NCBI GenBank assembly: GCA_013399875.1
Contig: VXAZ01002377.1
Location: 148,281 to 212,280 of the forward strand
DNA from: Gymnorhina tibicen
Taxonomy: Eukaryota > Chordata > Aves > Passeriformes > Artamidae
Direction of reading: 5' to 3'
DNA: 64,000 nt
Every line of letters begins with the position of its first letter. The first letter of the stretch is position 1. Positions 48,801-62,432 of this stretch are shown here, piece by piece. The notes beneath the pieces were generated by a model. The model did no database searches and was not told where the DNA came from. It worked only from the letters and a program-made list of their open reading frames with translations. The translations under genes and the position numbers were made by a program.

Positions 48801-51108
48801 AGCCTCTCTCTTTTTTTTCATCTGTGCCTGCATCTGCTTTGCCCTTTCCTTCCCTTCCTCACTGCTCCTGATAAAACACCTTGGTCTGATTCCAGCAAAA
48901 TGCCAAACGTACCGTGCAGGGAGCTGGGCAGAAATACCTCTGCTGATTAAATCACCCTTTTTAAATAGCCTGGGCTGTTCATGTCAGCCCTGGTGCCAAA
49001 CTGTTTCTTGCCTACCCAAATCCGCTCAGCAGCAGCAGATCAGTGGCCGCCAACCTCTCTTGCTCTTGGCTTGTGCTGAGAAAAGGCAGCTAAAAACCAG
49101 ACAGATATGGAGATGTCTCCTAAAACAACAGGAGGAGGTGAAGGAGCAGGAATAAACATCTCTGGGCAGACTGGATGTTGTATTTCACCAAAATTCTGTT
49201 GTTTTCTTGCTGAGTGTGGGCTGAGTGTTGCGTTCAGAGCCTTAGAGGGCCGACTGTCAGTTGTGGTGTGTCTGTGGGTGAGTTTGGAGCCTCACTGTGC
49301 TGGATGGACAGGGCAGTGAGGGGTTTTGGGAGGCTCAGATGTGTCTTGGTGACCACCAAGGTCCTGACCTATCTTTGAGATCTTGTGGCACTTCCTGGTG
49401 CTGAGTTTTCTTCTCAGGGACACGGGGCAAAGGGGCTGCCCTGCTCGTGGATGGCTGAGCTTCCAGTAGCTCCAATGCTCCCGTTCAGGTAGGGAGGAGA
49501 GAGGAATTGATTCCATCTTGCTGGGCACTCAGGATCTTGCAGATGTTGCACCTCTGACAAAAGGCTGAAGGAGGAAAGGCACAAGGAGGAGACCTGACCT
49601 CCTCTGGGCTGGCTGTGCTCAGTGGGTGACCAGGGAAGGAGAAATGTCGTCTGGCTTAAAGCAGACTTCTCTTTAGGATGGAAAAGACCTTTTTTTTCCC
49701 ACTATCCACACCGGTGAGCTGACTGGACTGCAGCAAAGGCTCAAAGATTGTGCCTGTGCATGGTGGGTGCAGGTTCCAGTGCGCTTCTGCATCTCATCTC
49801 TGGGCATTCCAGGGCCTTGTCCTCCTTTGGGTCCAGGCCATTAGCACTAACAGGTGATTGGGCCTGGGGACCAGGAGAAATCCTGGTCAAATTCATGGTG
49901 GATTTATAATCCACATGAAAACAGTGTGGATGTTTATGTGGATGGAATGAAAACCCAATTTTACGCCAGCAAGACTTTAAATAACACACCAGGACTTCGT
50001 AAGGGGTACAAACCCTTATGTCTGAGGGAGGAGGAGAAGAATGGGGTCTAAAAAGCATCCCATGGGAACTGCTCAACCTGCTGCTGGGGGTATCTGGCAC
50101 TTCCTGTTGAAGCATCACCCTGGAGCCACCAGCCCAGGGAGGGGACCCCAGACCAGAGCATCCTGCACCCCAACCCCGTTACTCCACACTTGTCTGCCAG
50201 TGCAGCCCTGGCCCGTCCTTCCCGTTCCCAGGCAGGAGTCAAGGTCTCTGTGGCAGGAGAGCCTGACGCAGGCAGCTCCCCCGGTGACGCTCCCGCTGCC
50301 GGGGACAGAACATTCCCGAGGGGAGGCGAGGGGAGGCGAGGGGTGGCCGGGGGGACAGCGCACGGATGCGCACAGACAGTCACCTTGAGTGGCTCCGGAA
50401 CGAGCAGGGACACGGCAGGATTGTTTTGCTGTCCTGCTCCAAGCAAGAGGAGGAGGAGGAGGAGGGCTGACAGCAGGGATTTCGTGGGAGATCGCGTTGG
50501 AAGTAGCCGGCACAGCTGGGCTCCGTCCCGTGGCCTTCACCTGCTGCTTTGCCAGGGAAAAAGGAAAGGAGAGATGTGGCTGCAGAGCTCTTTGGTTTCT
50601 CCTGCTTTCACACTTCGTGTTCTTCCCAGGTGGAAGGACCCTCCGATCCTGCAGCATGGGTTGGGTCCGTCCTGTTAAGCTCTCTTCACCTTCAGAAAAG
50701 GATGGCCAGACTCACAATGATTATTGGGAATCTGGGAATGGTGTCTGGCTCATAAAAACCCCCAAACTATGCCTGGGACTTGCCTGGGTCAGTGCTACCC
50801 AGGCCAAGCCAGACCTGTGCCAGACTAAGTGGGATGGAGAGTTTGGAGGTGGAGCTTCAAAGGGGTTTTTCTGTGTTTCCAGGAGAGACAGAGCAATGGG
50901 GTCATCCCCTTTCCCTCCATCCATCTTTTTGAGTTACTCCTGCTTCAGAGGGAACATTGGTTGGGCATTTCCCCTGCAATGAATTATCCTGATATTCCTT
51001 CCTTTTGCATCCAAATGGGACAAGGCTTTGAGAATCCCTCCGAGTAAAACACAGTCCATCCCCAGGGCTCAGGCCTTCCTTACTTGTGTACAAGGAGCTG
51101 ATGATGGG
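45889..51108. other. CR1-free block of 5.2 kb
   Basis: No exon or mobile element is recognised. At 48,062-48,096 a TTTGGCCTGAACTTG-like unit is doubled. The CpG-rich part at 50.2-50.56 kb is listed separately. Confidence 0.4.
50200..50560. promoter_or_regulatory. CpG-rich block with purine repeats
   Basis: Roughly two dozen CpG dinucleotides. A GGGGAGGCGA repeat (three copies, period 10) lies at 50,318-50,344, and a (GGA)n run at 50,446-50,466. Repeats account for some of the CpG. It might be a weak CpG island; no exon was recognised. Confidence 0.35.
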
Positions 51109-51386
51109 AAGCTGGAGAGGGACTTGGGACAAGGACCTGGAGGGGCAGGACAAGGGGGAATGGCTTCCCACTGCCAGAGGGCAGGGATAGATGGGATATT
51201 GGGAAGGAATTCTTCCCTGTGAGGGTGGTGAGGCCCTGGCACAGGGTGCCCAGAGAAGCTGTGGCTGCCCCTGGATCCCTGGCAGTGTCCAAGGCCAGGT
51301 TGGACGAGGCTTGGGGCAATCTGGGATAGTGGAACAAGATGATCTTTAAGGTGCCTTCTAACCCAAAGCATTTGATGATTCTCTGA
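51109..51386 (+). mobile_element. CR1 fragment, about 280 bp
   Basis: 'gggacaagggggaatgg'-like text, 'tattgggaaggaattcttcc', 'ggtgaggccctggcacaggg', 'gtgtccaaggccaggttgg' and a decayed tail ending GATGATTCTCTGA. About 20 bases of the usual 'gtccctgcccatggcagg' part are missing, an internal deletion. Confidence 0.92.
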
Positions 51387-52663
51387 AACTGGAGGCAAAT
51401 TTAGATCACCAGCCTGGTGCGTGTTGCTTTTATCCCAACGAATGGCTTTACATTTTCAGGCCACACCTTGGGGCTGGGATGCTGTCGGTCCATGCCAAAG
51501 GCTTTGCAGTCTGCCGCTGTCCCACTCTTTTCAGCTCAAATCCATAAGAGACAAAGCAAGGCAATATTTTAGAAACACCCACAAGTGCTCCTCTGGCACC
51601 ACACACTCAAACCAGTGCTCCCACCCCTGCAGCCTTCCCCGACTCCCCAACCCACTATATCCAACACTCAGCCACAGGCTGAGCCTCTCCCAGCAATTTT
51701 GGCTCCGAGCAGCCAAAGTGGGAGTGAGAAGAGGGCAGGAGGCTGGGGGGGAAGGGTGTAAATTGCTCACGGAGGATGCTATCGCGTCAAACGCTCTGTT
51801 TACAAGCTGCTGCCAGGTTATTGAAGATCAGAGAGTCACTGGCTCTAAACACAGCTACTCCTGGAGTGCAGCGTGTCGGGGCTGGTTGATACATGTCCCC
51901 CCACTGCCCTTGGGGTGACCTTTGAGACCCTGGAGTTATCAGGGGGAAGCGACCATGTGGTGGGGCTGGGGGACCACCTACGGTGCGAGGGGAGCTGTGG
52001 GGAGATGCTGCACAGCCCAGAGGAGGAGATCTGGAGATACAGAGGGCTCCTGGCCCACATAGAGCCAGGGCTGGGAACCTATAGGAGCATCTAAACACCT
52101 GGGATAAACATTTGCCAGACCATGGATGGCAGAGGTGACTTTTTCCAGTCTGACCAGTTGGGTTGATTGGCGTCCTCTGTGGTGTTGGCACGGGGAGAGG
52201 TGGCTCTGTCCACCAGATGAAAACCAGCGCTGGTGGTTTCAGGTAAAATTGGGTTTATTGGATGTATCTGTAGTATTAAATTCAACACAGCCAGGAATCC
52301 GATCATCTGCACTGCTAAACTCTCAATCTGTTCCCAGAAACTATCAAAGACCCAAACAATCTCTGGGCATCAGACTGGAGACAGCACACACACCAAGAAC
52401 TGCTCCCAAAACATATTTTGGATCTGTCCACACTGTTCTGGAGGCTGAAAAAGTTTAATAGCATGGACATGACCAGGGCAGAGCAACTGGCCTCAGGATC
52501 AGGGGAAAGAACTGGTATTTTTTGTTTACCAGCACAGCTGTGTGGAGTAGGTGCCAAAGTTTAAGGTACTGGAGAGTCAACAGCAGACAGAGCAGCCCTG
52601 GCAGTGTTTGTCCTGCCAGAGGAAGGCCCCTGAGTCTTTGTTTGAAGATGGAAAAGGCAAAGT
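51387..52663. other. Gene-free stretch
   Basis: Unique sequence; no exon or element recognised. Confidence 0.4.
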
Positions 52664-52762
52664 CTAGTGAAGGTGTCCCTGTCCATGGCAGGAAGGCTGG
52701 AACTGGGTGATCTTTAAGGTGTCTTCCAACCCAAACCATTCTGTGATTCTGTGGTTTTATGG
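52664..52762 (+). mobile_element. CR1 3'-end fragment
   Basis: 'ctagtgaaggtgtccctgtc', 'gtgatctttaaggtgtcttcc' and the tail ATTCTGTGATTCTGTGG. Confidence 0.9.
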
Positions 52763-52979
52763 AAGCTGGTCAGACACAGATGGGAGGGGCAAGGTGTGAT
52801 ATTAATTTCTGATCTCCTGGATGGGACAGGCCAGTTGTTTCGGGGGTTTGATCTGGATAAGAAAACAGGGGTAAAGCCTCTCACATTTATCTGTTCAGAG
52901 CAGCTGAAGATCCCCCTGCTTGCCAGAGCACAATCCCCAGTCAAGGCCTATCCCTGTGGCTTGGAGGCTCCCTGTGGTT

Positions 52980-53165
52980 ATGGAATCATTTAGGCTGGAA
53001 AAGGCCTCTGGGATCATCAAGTCCAATCATCCCCTAGCACTGCCAAGGCCACCACTCACCCATGTCCCCAAGTGCCACATCCACACAGCTTTTCATCCCT
53101 CCAAGGATGGTGATTCAGCCACTGCCCTGGGCAGGCTGTTCCCTCATTTCCAGCGGTGTCCTCAT
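52980..53165 (-). mobile_element. CR1 fragment, 'tttaggctggaaaagg' subfamily
   Basis: ATGGAATCATTTAGGCTGG, 'gatcatcaagtccaatcatc', 'catgtccccaagtgccacat' and 'ccactgccctgggcagg'. Confidence 0.88.
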
Positions 53166-54853
53166 TCCCAGACACCAGTGTGGCTTTAACTCCCATTTCT
53201 GGTCATGATCCCCAGCATCCCCAGCCCAGGGCAGAGGACTGACCACAGAAAACTCCCACCACCCTGCCAGAGCTGCCTTTCCACTGTGTCCGCCCTGTGG
53301 CTTCAGCCTGCCCTGAAAAAAAAAAACAAGGAAAGATAAGGTCAGAAAGAAGGTTCAGGTGAGGATGAGTCAAGTATAGATTTTAAAGGCTGAGGGGAAT
53401 CTCCTGCTGTCACAGAGACAATGATGGTCAGTGAAACATCTGTCTCTGGTACAATTAGGGTGACATCTGGCATTTAGAGGCTGGTGGCAGCGATTGGAGG
53501 CTCCAGGGAGATGTTCCTTCCTCCTGCTTTGCTGGCAGAGAGCTGGAGCTCAGGCTTAAGGCAGAGAGGGCAAGCTGGCTGCAAGTCCTTTTCTTGTGAC
53601 CACGGGGATGGCAAGGCCATCCTCATCTCCAAGGACAGTCGGAGCTGGATTTCCTGTTGCCAGCTCCCAGAACTGTGGGCAGGCCAGAGCAGCTGCCCAT
53701 CCCTTCTCTCCAAAGCTGGATAAACTCCTAATTTTAACTGGGAATGACCTTGGACAGATGGAGAGGGGAGGAAAGCCTGGAGAAAGGAGGTCTGGAAGCA
53801 GCCTAGGAAAGGAGAACCCATGGCAGGTCACAGCCTGTCTGCAGTGGTGGGCAATCCCAGATCCCCTGGGGAAGGGTGCAGCCTGAGCCCTGGGAGAGCA
53901 GAACAAGGAAATCAGTGGTTTAGAGACTTTCCAAGCCAGGGATGGTGTTGTAACACCTGGCTCAGCCCCCTGAGGGATGAGCAATTCTCCAGGAACAGCC
54001 CCAGCCCTCTGCCTGCAACCCAACACAAACCTCGTTGAGGCAGCCACGGGCCCTGAGTGATTAAGGAAAACCTTAATCCTTCCCTTGAGTCCTTCCCTTG
54101 AGTCCTCTTATCCATGAAGAGTTCTCCTGGCTGGTATCAGAGATGGAATGTTGCCCTGAGCAGCCAGTGGGGATGGAGAGGACTTTCCTTGGGCAGATTT
54201 GTTGAGGACTCTGTCTCTGCTTCCCACCAGGAACACGTCTGTGCTCTCTGCCACCCTCACAGCCTGGCTGTGACACACAGCCCCAGCTTCTCCTTGGTTA
54301 GAGGTGCTCAGGGATGGCCACAAATGCTTTTCAGAGCCAGTCTGAAACCCTTGGGGATGCTCTGAACCAAGGTTCCTTGGAGAAGCAAGCCAGGTGAAAT
54401 CTCCTTGGCACTGGGCTGCTGAGCAGCCTGGCCAGGGGAAGGGGCCCTCCTGGAAAAAGTGGTCATTGTTCCCTTTGGTGGAGCAGCTCGGAGACCGGAG
54501 CTCAGCCTGGCAGGACACTGATGCCCTTGTTTGCTCTGCAGTGTTTGCCAGGGAATATTTACCCCGCTGTGTGTGGGTGGAGGTAAAACAGAGCGAGGTG
54601 AGGGCTCCTCACCACCTCCCTTCCCCAGCAGCCATGCCTTGGTTTTCAGTGGCAGAGTGGCATGCTCCAGGCACCCTGTCCTGCACAGAGAAGGTGGAGA
54701 CACTTGGATCATCCCTTTGGGAGAGACCCTGAGCTCCTGGAACGTGGCAGTGTGCATGTGGGTGAGCTGTGCCTGCCAGTCCTGCTCCAGACAAGATCCC
54801 AGCATGGGATGGCATTGAAATTAAATCCCATTTCCCAGATGTGGGACAGCGGC
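53166..54853. other. Gene-free stretch with a 13-bp tandem duplication
   Basis: Two copies of CCTTCCCTTGAGT lie at 54,078-54,103. AGATAAGG is at 53,334-53,341. The rest is unique; no exon is seen. Confidence 0.4.
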
Positions 54854-55080
54854 CTTAAACTGAAGGAGGGTAGGTTTAGATTGGGTATTAGGAAGAAATT
54901 CTTGTCTGTGGAGAAGCTGTGGCTGCTCCACCCCTGGGAGTGTCCAAGGCCAGGTTGGATGGGGCTTGGAGCAGCCTGGGATAGTGGAAGGTGTCCCTGC
55001 CCATGGCAGGGGGGTGGAATGAGATGAACTTTCAGGTCCCTTCTATCCCAGAGCGTTCTGTGATTCCATGGTTCTGTGAC
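54854..55080 (+). mobile_element. CR1 fragment, about 230 bp
   Basis: 'aaactgaaggagggtagg', 'tattaggaagaaattcttg', 'gtgtccaaggccaggttgg', 'gtccctgcccatggcagg' and the tail GTGATTCCATGGTTCTGTG. Confidence 0.92.
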
Positions 55081-57331
55081 ATGACTTTGATGCTGCTTTG
55101 CTCTTGCTTTACCCCGGCTGACCAAGCCCATCTCACAGCTCCAGGGTCCAGCTGCAGACGGAGTGTGTGCTGTGCCAAACCTTCTATCAGTCATGAGAAA
55201 ATCCACACTGCTGGGAGTGCCTGGGTTCCGAGGAAGGCTGGAGCTCACACCTCACCAGAGAGACTGCAGAAAAACCACCCAGTGCTGCAGCTCCCCACAG
55301 TCCCACCCTCTCGCTGGTTTTCCTTTGCACTCCCTCCCTCTCCCACCTCTCTCCCCTCAGCCCCTGCTGGTTTTTCCATACCTGTCTCACCCCCCGGCCC
55401 TGGCTCCAAGTTTCCAGTTGCACTTCCCACTTTGCCAAGTGGTCACAGTGCACAGCTATTGCCCAGGGAAGGTTTTACGCTGCAGCATCTGCAAGGTGAA
55501 GAACTGAGAAATACCACAAAAACCTTCTCTCCAAAGCCTCAAACCACGTGTAAACAGGGTGTTAATGACAACGAACTCAGCACAAGGCCAGACTACCCAC
55601 AGAGATGAAATTTCAGACAGAAGATGAGGATGCAGTAGCAGGACCAAGGCTGCATGGGAGAGCAAAGACCAGTAATGGAAGTGTGAATCTTTCAGTGTGA
55701 GAATTGGAAAGAGCATTCCAGTGGCACCCAGGGAAGAAATGAAAGGATGACCTTGGGTATTATGCAGGATACACATCACTGGGTAATTCTTTTAATCTGT
55801 GTCTGGGCCATTCAGGGGTTGTGCTCTGTCTGTGGCAGGAATTGACTCATATCTTGTAAAATACCTTTGCACAGCCCGACAGGTTCTTCTTGGGTAGGTT
55901 CACAAATGGAATTTGAGAGCCTGGATCATTTCTATCACCTTTCTCCTGCTCCAAGACACCTCTGGCTGGAGCTCACCCATGTGAAGAGACACCTCTCAGG
56001 CTGCCAGGCAAAGGGGCTCTTGCAGAGCTTTCTGATGGCATTGGAGCCACCCTGGGCTGGAGGTCACAGAGGACAGCACCCCACTCCTCACCCGGGACTG
56101 TGACTGCAATCCCTGATGTCCATGCTCAGGAGGGCGGGTCCTTTTCTGTCCAGCTGTGGTGGAGGAGTTGCAGGCTCCATTTCCCAGCGGTTTGGGTGGG
56201 TGTTTTGTAAAATCGCGGACGTTTTCTAAAACCGTGGCTGCTCACAGAGCTCACGCTCTCCATCCATCCCTTGGAGAGGCTCAGCTTGGTGGCACAGCCC
56301 CAGCCCACTACCCAAAGCAAAGGAGGAGTTTCCAGTGGTTTCTCCCAGGCCTTCATGGAGGAGATTATGGAGCCAGGCCTGCCCCAGAGAACAAATTTCA
56401 CATGTTTGTGCAGCAGGAACAAAAGGACCGGGGTGTCCAGTGCAGAGGAAGCTCAGCTCACAGGCTCTTGTTATGTTCACCCTGGGCTCGGCCACGTGCT
56501 GCAACTGGCCATAAAAATATCCATTTCCTTTCTAATTTGAGCTACAACACTTGACACTTTGGCCTTGGGTGATAATGCAATGTACAAGTGCTCAGCAGAC
56601 ACCCTGCAGCCCTTCTTCCTGCTTTGCTCCAGCACAAACAATCCACAGTTTTCACTTCAATAAAATATTAACAGCCAAAGAGTCAAATAGCTTTCATCTG
56701 TATTTATTTCCTGACAATCATCTCATTAACAGGAATCTGCTGGTTCTGCATGGAGTTCCTGGGATCTGGGAGAGTCCAAGCTGGAGTTCAAGTAAGGGGA
56801 AAGACTTTTCCTTCAACTCCAGTGAAGTTATTGAATAAAAGGCTTTTTTCCCCCACTACGGTTTAAAATGGGCTTTGTGTAATTATAGCACATGTAACTT
56901 GTTCCTCGGGAACCATGAAGGAACTGGACCGAGCCTGATTCATCTTAAATTAGTTCTAGGACTTACTAGCACTGAGCTCATGGGGTTCAGGTTGTGAGGA
57001 TGGAGATCTTTTCCACAGCCCCAGGTTTCCCATCCAGCTCCAGTGCAGTCCCAGAGGGGTGGAAATCTCCCATAGACTCCCATCCACCATCCCTATGGAA
57101 AAATCCCGGATGCCTTAGGGTTTCTCCACTACACCAGCATTTCTGAGGCTGGATCATCTCAGCCAGTTGCCTTCTTCCTGAGTCTGGGAGATCATTGATT
57201 GTTATTAAATCCTCCTTTCCCCATCAGGAGGACAACTCATTTTTCTCTGAGGCTCTTGTGCAGCAGTGGCATGAACAGGTAATTCTGTGTCATTTCTTGG
57301 GGTGTGTTGGGTGTTTTTTCTGACACACGGG
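55081..57331. other. Gene-free stretch
   Basis: 2.2 kb of unique sequence without mobile elements. No recognisable exon; a long open frame near 55.0-55.6 kb has no recognisable family and begins in CR1. Confidence 0.4.
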
Positions 57332-57676
57332 TCATAGAATCATGGAATGGTTTGGACTGGAAGGGATCTTAAGGATCATCTCGTTCCAACCCCCTGCCAC
57401 GGGCAGGGGCACCTTCCACTATCCCAGGTTGCTTCAAGCCCCGTCCAGCCTGGCTTTGGACACTGCCAGGGATCCAGGGGCAGCCACAGCTTCTCTGGGA
57501 AGCCTGTGCCAGGGTTTTACACCCTCATTGTAAAAAAAAAATCTTCCTTGTATCTGGTCTAAATCTACCCAATTTTAGTTTAAAAACATCACCTCTTGTT
57601 CTGTCACAAGAGATCCTGGTAAAAAGTCTGTCCCCATCTTTCTTATAAACCCCTTTGAATCTTACAAGGTCTCCGC
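57332..57676 (-). mobile_element. CR1 fragment, about 345 bp
   Basis: GTCATAGAATCATGGAATGG, 'gcaggggcaccttccactat', 'ccagggatccaggggcagcc', 'cttccttgtatctggtctaa', 'tcacctcttgttctgtcaca' and 'cttacaaggtctcc'. Confidence 0.92.
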
Positions 57677-58086
57677 AGAGATTTCTCTTTCCTTCTCTGC
57701 TGTTTCTTTCCCAAGGCATCCCTTTTCCACTGTGAAATGCACCCTTTACAGCTGGACTCGAAATCTACTTCACGGAGAAGAAAACAGCAGATGAAGCACC
57801 CTGGGGGGTGATTCTGGAGAGTCCCCTGTGTCCCAGCCTGGAGCTCGCTCCTGCGGCCCTCGCACCCCTCCCATGTGCCATCTGTGCCTTATTTCTTTGC
57901 CCTCCACTCCCCAGCCCAGCGAAACTCCTGACTGGAGACCAGCCTGGAGCCTCTTGTGGGCATTCCCCCGGGTCAGAGATTCACCAGAAACCAGGGAAAT
58001 AGATTCGAACCCTCCCGGCGCTGGAACCGGCCGTGATCTTGCACCGGGAGCTTGTGCAGCGAAGGCTCAGCCAAGCGAGGAGGGGT
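57677..58086. other. Gene-free stretch beyond the kinase 3' end
   Basis: Unique sequence; no exon or element. Confidence 0.4.
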
Positions 58087-58108
58087 TTTATTTCTGAGCT
58101 ATTTTATT
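58087..58108 (-). terminator. Two further AATAAA poly(A) signals
   Basis: AATAAA on the minus strand at 58,087-58,092 and 58,103-58,108, about 300 bases downstream of the nearer signal at 58,402. They could serve a longer 3' untranslated region of the kinase transcript. Confidence 0.4.
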
Positions 58109-58292
58109 ACACGAGTTTTTACTTCCCAAGAGCTGTCCAGATTCCCTGGGAAGGAGGGACATCTCGTGGCCACACCACGAACATCTCTCCTGCTCCTCGG
58201 GCCCCATTCCCTCCCCGGGTACCACCCCAGCATCACCCCGCGCTTCCCGCGGAGCCCCGCAGCCTCTCCCTTCTCCTCCAGGGTCTGCGGGT

Positions 58293-58347
58293 GGCCACGG
58301 GAAGGACAGGGGAAGGACAGGGGCTGGCCACGGGAAGGACAGGGGCT
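58293..58347. repeat. GGCCACGGGAAGGACAGGGG minisatellite
   Basis: The GGAAGGACAGGGG core occurs three times, twice preceded by GGCCACG, in the downstream flank or extended 3' untranslated region of the kinase gene. Confidence 0.8.
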
Positions 58348-58389
58348 CACTCACACCCTGACGCCCCCAAAAAAGGAATGGGAAATCCC

Positions 58390-58916
58390 CGTATCCAGTT
58401 TTTTATTACTGACTTGAGGCGGAGCGGGGGCATCACCTGGAAGGAACACCCCACCCCAGAGCTGGTGTGGCCCAAGGAGGTGAGGACAGGACACGCTCCC
58501 AGCCCTGCCCGTGGCACGGAGGGGGTGTAGTGGCATCAGAGGTGGGGCAGAGATTCTTCACCCCCATACCACCACTGCGGCCGCGGTCCCCTCTTCCCGG
58601 GGCTGCATTTGAGGAGCTGAGGGGTTTTTCTGTATCCAGGTGGATCACGAAGGAGTTTTCTGTCCTTCGTGCCAGAGGTGATGCCCGCAAAGTGGGTACA
58701 GCCCTCCGAGGCGGACGAGGAAGGAGCTGTGCCATCTCTCAGCCACCTCTTCAGTCTCTAAGACGGCCACAGAGCCGGCAGCATCCGCCTCCCTCGCGTC
58801 CTTCCTCATTCCCCATCTCCACGCGCGGACGGGAGAGAGGGAAACGCCTGCACCGAGCCATGGCCGGGTGGTGGCTGTCCTGCAGCGCTGTCCCCAGCAG
58901 CTGGCGGGGCGGTGGC
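58390..58916 (-). other. BLK: Probable 3' untranslated region of the kinase gene
   Basis: The interval between the stop codon and the nearest AATAAA. It is CpG- and GC-rich. Long open frames on the opposite strand here come from composition and antisense of coding sequence. Confidence 0.5.
58402..58407 (-). terminator. BLK: AATAAA poly(A) signal of the kinase gene
   Basis: AATAAA on the minus strand, about 510 bases after the stop codon. It is the first canonical poly(A) signal downstream of the stop that I found, so cleavage would be expected near 58,375-58,395. Confidence 0.55.
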
Positions 58917-59125
58917 TCACTGCTGCGGCTCGGGCTCGTACTGCTTCTCCGTGGAGGTGTAGAAGTCCTCGAGCACCGACTGCAGGTACTCGAAGGTGGG
59001 GCGCTCCTCGGGGTTGCTGCGCCAGCACTTGAGGATGACGCTGTAGAGCTCCCCGGGACACAACTCCGGGCAGGGCATGCGGTAGCCCCGCTCCAGGTTG
59101 CGGATCACCTCGGGGTTGGTCATCC
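58917..59125 (-). CDS. BLK: Src-family kinase, terminal coding exon (BLK-like)
   Basis: This last coding exon holds the C-terminal kinase lobe and regulatory tail of a Src-family non-receptor tyrosine kinase. It opens after a CTCCAG acceptor with two bases that complete a Gly codon, then 68 codons and TGA (58,917-58,919). The 209-bp coding length equals the terminal exon of SRC. Visible features are [15 protein letters not shown], the [22 protein letters not shown] helix region, and the tail QYEPEPQQ, whose Tyr matches the CSK target that closes the kinase through its SH2 domain. [12 protein letters not shown] and LEDFYT-TE-QYE fit BLK better than LCK, HCK or LYN. The tail is two residues longer than I recall for mammalian BLK. 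In mammals BLK acts below the B-cell receptor at the inner plasma membrane; expression here is not shown. Confidence 0.9.
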
Positions 59126-60190
<1,065 letters not shown>

Positions 60191-60194
60191 CTAG

Positions 60195-60248
60195 GAGAGG
60201 GGCTCCATCCCTTTGACAATCTCCACGGCCTCCTCTGGATCCGCTCTA
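60195..60248 (-). mobile_element. Old CR1 remnant in intron
   Basis: 'ctccatccctttgacaatc' followed by 'cggcctcctctggatccgc' resembles the inverted more 5' part of CR1 3' ends. Confidence 0.5.
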
Positions 60249-60360
60249 CCCCAGAGCTGGATGGAATATTCAAAACCAATTTAGCAGTTTTATTATGGGA
60301 CAACAACAGTAGGATTTTATTCTGTATAAAATTTCTTTGGCTTTTGCCAAGAAAAATCAG

Positions 60361-60412
60361 ATCAGATGACACTTGAGCTCCCCTTCCAGCCTGGTGCTCT
60401 GTAATTCTGTGA
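60361..60412 (+). mobile_element. CR1 3'-tail remnant in intron
   Basis: 'cccttccagcctggtgctc' and GTAATTCTGTGA; short and diverged. Confidence 0.6.
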
Positions 60413-61353
60413 AATCACGTATTTGGAGGGGGTTGTTTTCAGCAAAAATGCATAAATATTACAGGAAATATAAATTCCCCAGTTCTTAGGGCTGCATATT
60501 TATATTAAAACCAATTGTTTTGTCCACCAAGTTCTTGATTAACCCACTGTGGACAGCAATGACCATAAGGTTGCAATTTCAGTTTAGCTAAGGAAAAAAA
60601 ACCCAGCCAACAGCCAAACCACCTTGATGAGCGGGAACTGATCATGTTACGCTGTAGAGGAAACCACATTTTTATTTATACACATCCTTGCACGTCTGGA
60701 AATCCAACTGCAGGGTGTGAAATAAGTGCCTCAGTTGTTGCACATCACACTCTGAGTGACAAGGCTGGGAAATGCAATCTACAAAGTGAGAATTGTTCAG
60801 AGCAGATAAAAGAGAGCTGCTATTCCAGAGCAAAGCTAGCTGGGAAAGTGCTGATGGGAGCTGCTTTCCGCTGGAAAAGAAGCTCCTTTGGTTATTAACA
60901 GAATTATACTGGTTTCATCGAAGCTTCTCTTAGGGATAAAACTGCCTTAAAAATTTGCAGCGAAGTCAAAGTTCCCCTTCATGGCAGTTTCCCAATTACA
61001 TTTGGGATCTTTTACTACTCTGAAATAGTTTTGCATGGTGAAATGGGTATAATTTGTATCCAAAAGTATTTTGGGGACCAGAAATTGAAATAAATGTTTC
61101 TTATCTTATTAAAATAGCCCACAAAAACTATTAAATTTCCTTTCCCCAGAGTATATTTTAAGGGGAATTTTATCCCAACTCTAGAGGAGGACAGGTTTCC
61201 AAAATTTGAAAATCTTCTGGTAAGCGCCACTTCTGCCCGACTGAATTGTTTTAATTCAATCACTGCTGCTGCTTTCCCTGATGCTCTGTAGAGTCTCTTT
61301 GCTATCTGAATGATCTGATCCCATACCTGACCTCAGAGTCAGAGCTCAGTACA

Positions 61354-61400
61354 GGGATGGTCTCAGAAGTCTTTTCTAAGCTGAATGATTCTGTGATTTA
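61354..61400 (+). mobile_element. CR1 3'-tail remnant in intron
   Basis: 'gtcttttctaagctgaatg' then ATTCTGTGATTTA. Confidence 0.6.
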
Positions 61401-61665
61401 TTGTTTTCTAAGTTGTCCCTCAGCTGTGGAAAGGACCTGATGTGGTCAGGGCTTGGTTTGCCTGGCACACCCGGCAGTGACCAGGTTACTCTGTTATTTC
61501 CTTCCCTCTGGACCAAATCCCTGGGAAAACCTGGGCACAGGCAGCAGCTTTCATTAGCGGAGGTCAAATTTCTCCAGCAAACAACTGGAGGGTCAGCAGG
61601 ACTCCCCCAAACAGAGCCAAAAGGGGTTTTTTCCCATTTCTCTCTGCAATTCTCAATTGGTTTTA

Positions 61666-62052
<387 letters not shown>

Positions 62053-62432
62053 TTATCTTGGCTGTTTTCCACCCGCCTCTACAAAGCATTTGTAGGGGAT
62101 GTGCCCACGTTCCCCGTGGATGGATGGACGGACAGGTGGATCAGCAGACAGGTCAATAAACAGATATTGCCCTTGTGCAGGTGCAGACATTCGGCTTCAC
62201 CAGCCTGAGCAGCCAAGGGCGGCAGAACAGAAGCACCACTCTCTGTTTTGCTCACAACTCACAGCCCTGAGTTGTGCCTGCAGACAGAGCTGAAACCACA
62301 CCACTGGATTCCCGGTTTCTGCCACAAGTCTCTCCTCTCCAGTGGGGATTTTAGTTGCAAACAATCCAGGTTAAACATGTGAATTAAGAAAAGGAAAAAA
62401 ACCCAGAACCTGCCCCCCCCACCCAAACTAGC

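Noticed and set aside
54991..55608. 205-codon plus-strand open frame
   Set aside because: It begins inside a CR1 element, has no family resemblance and no supporting splice or codon evidence.
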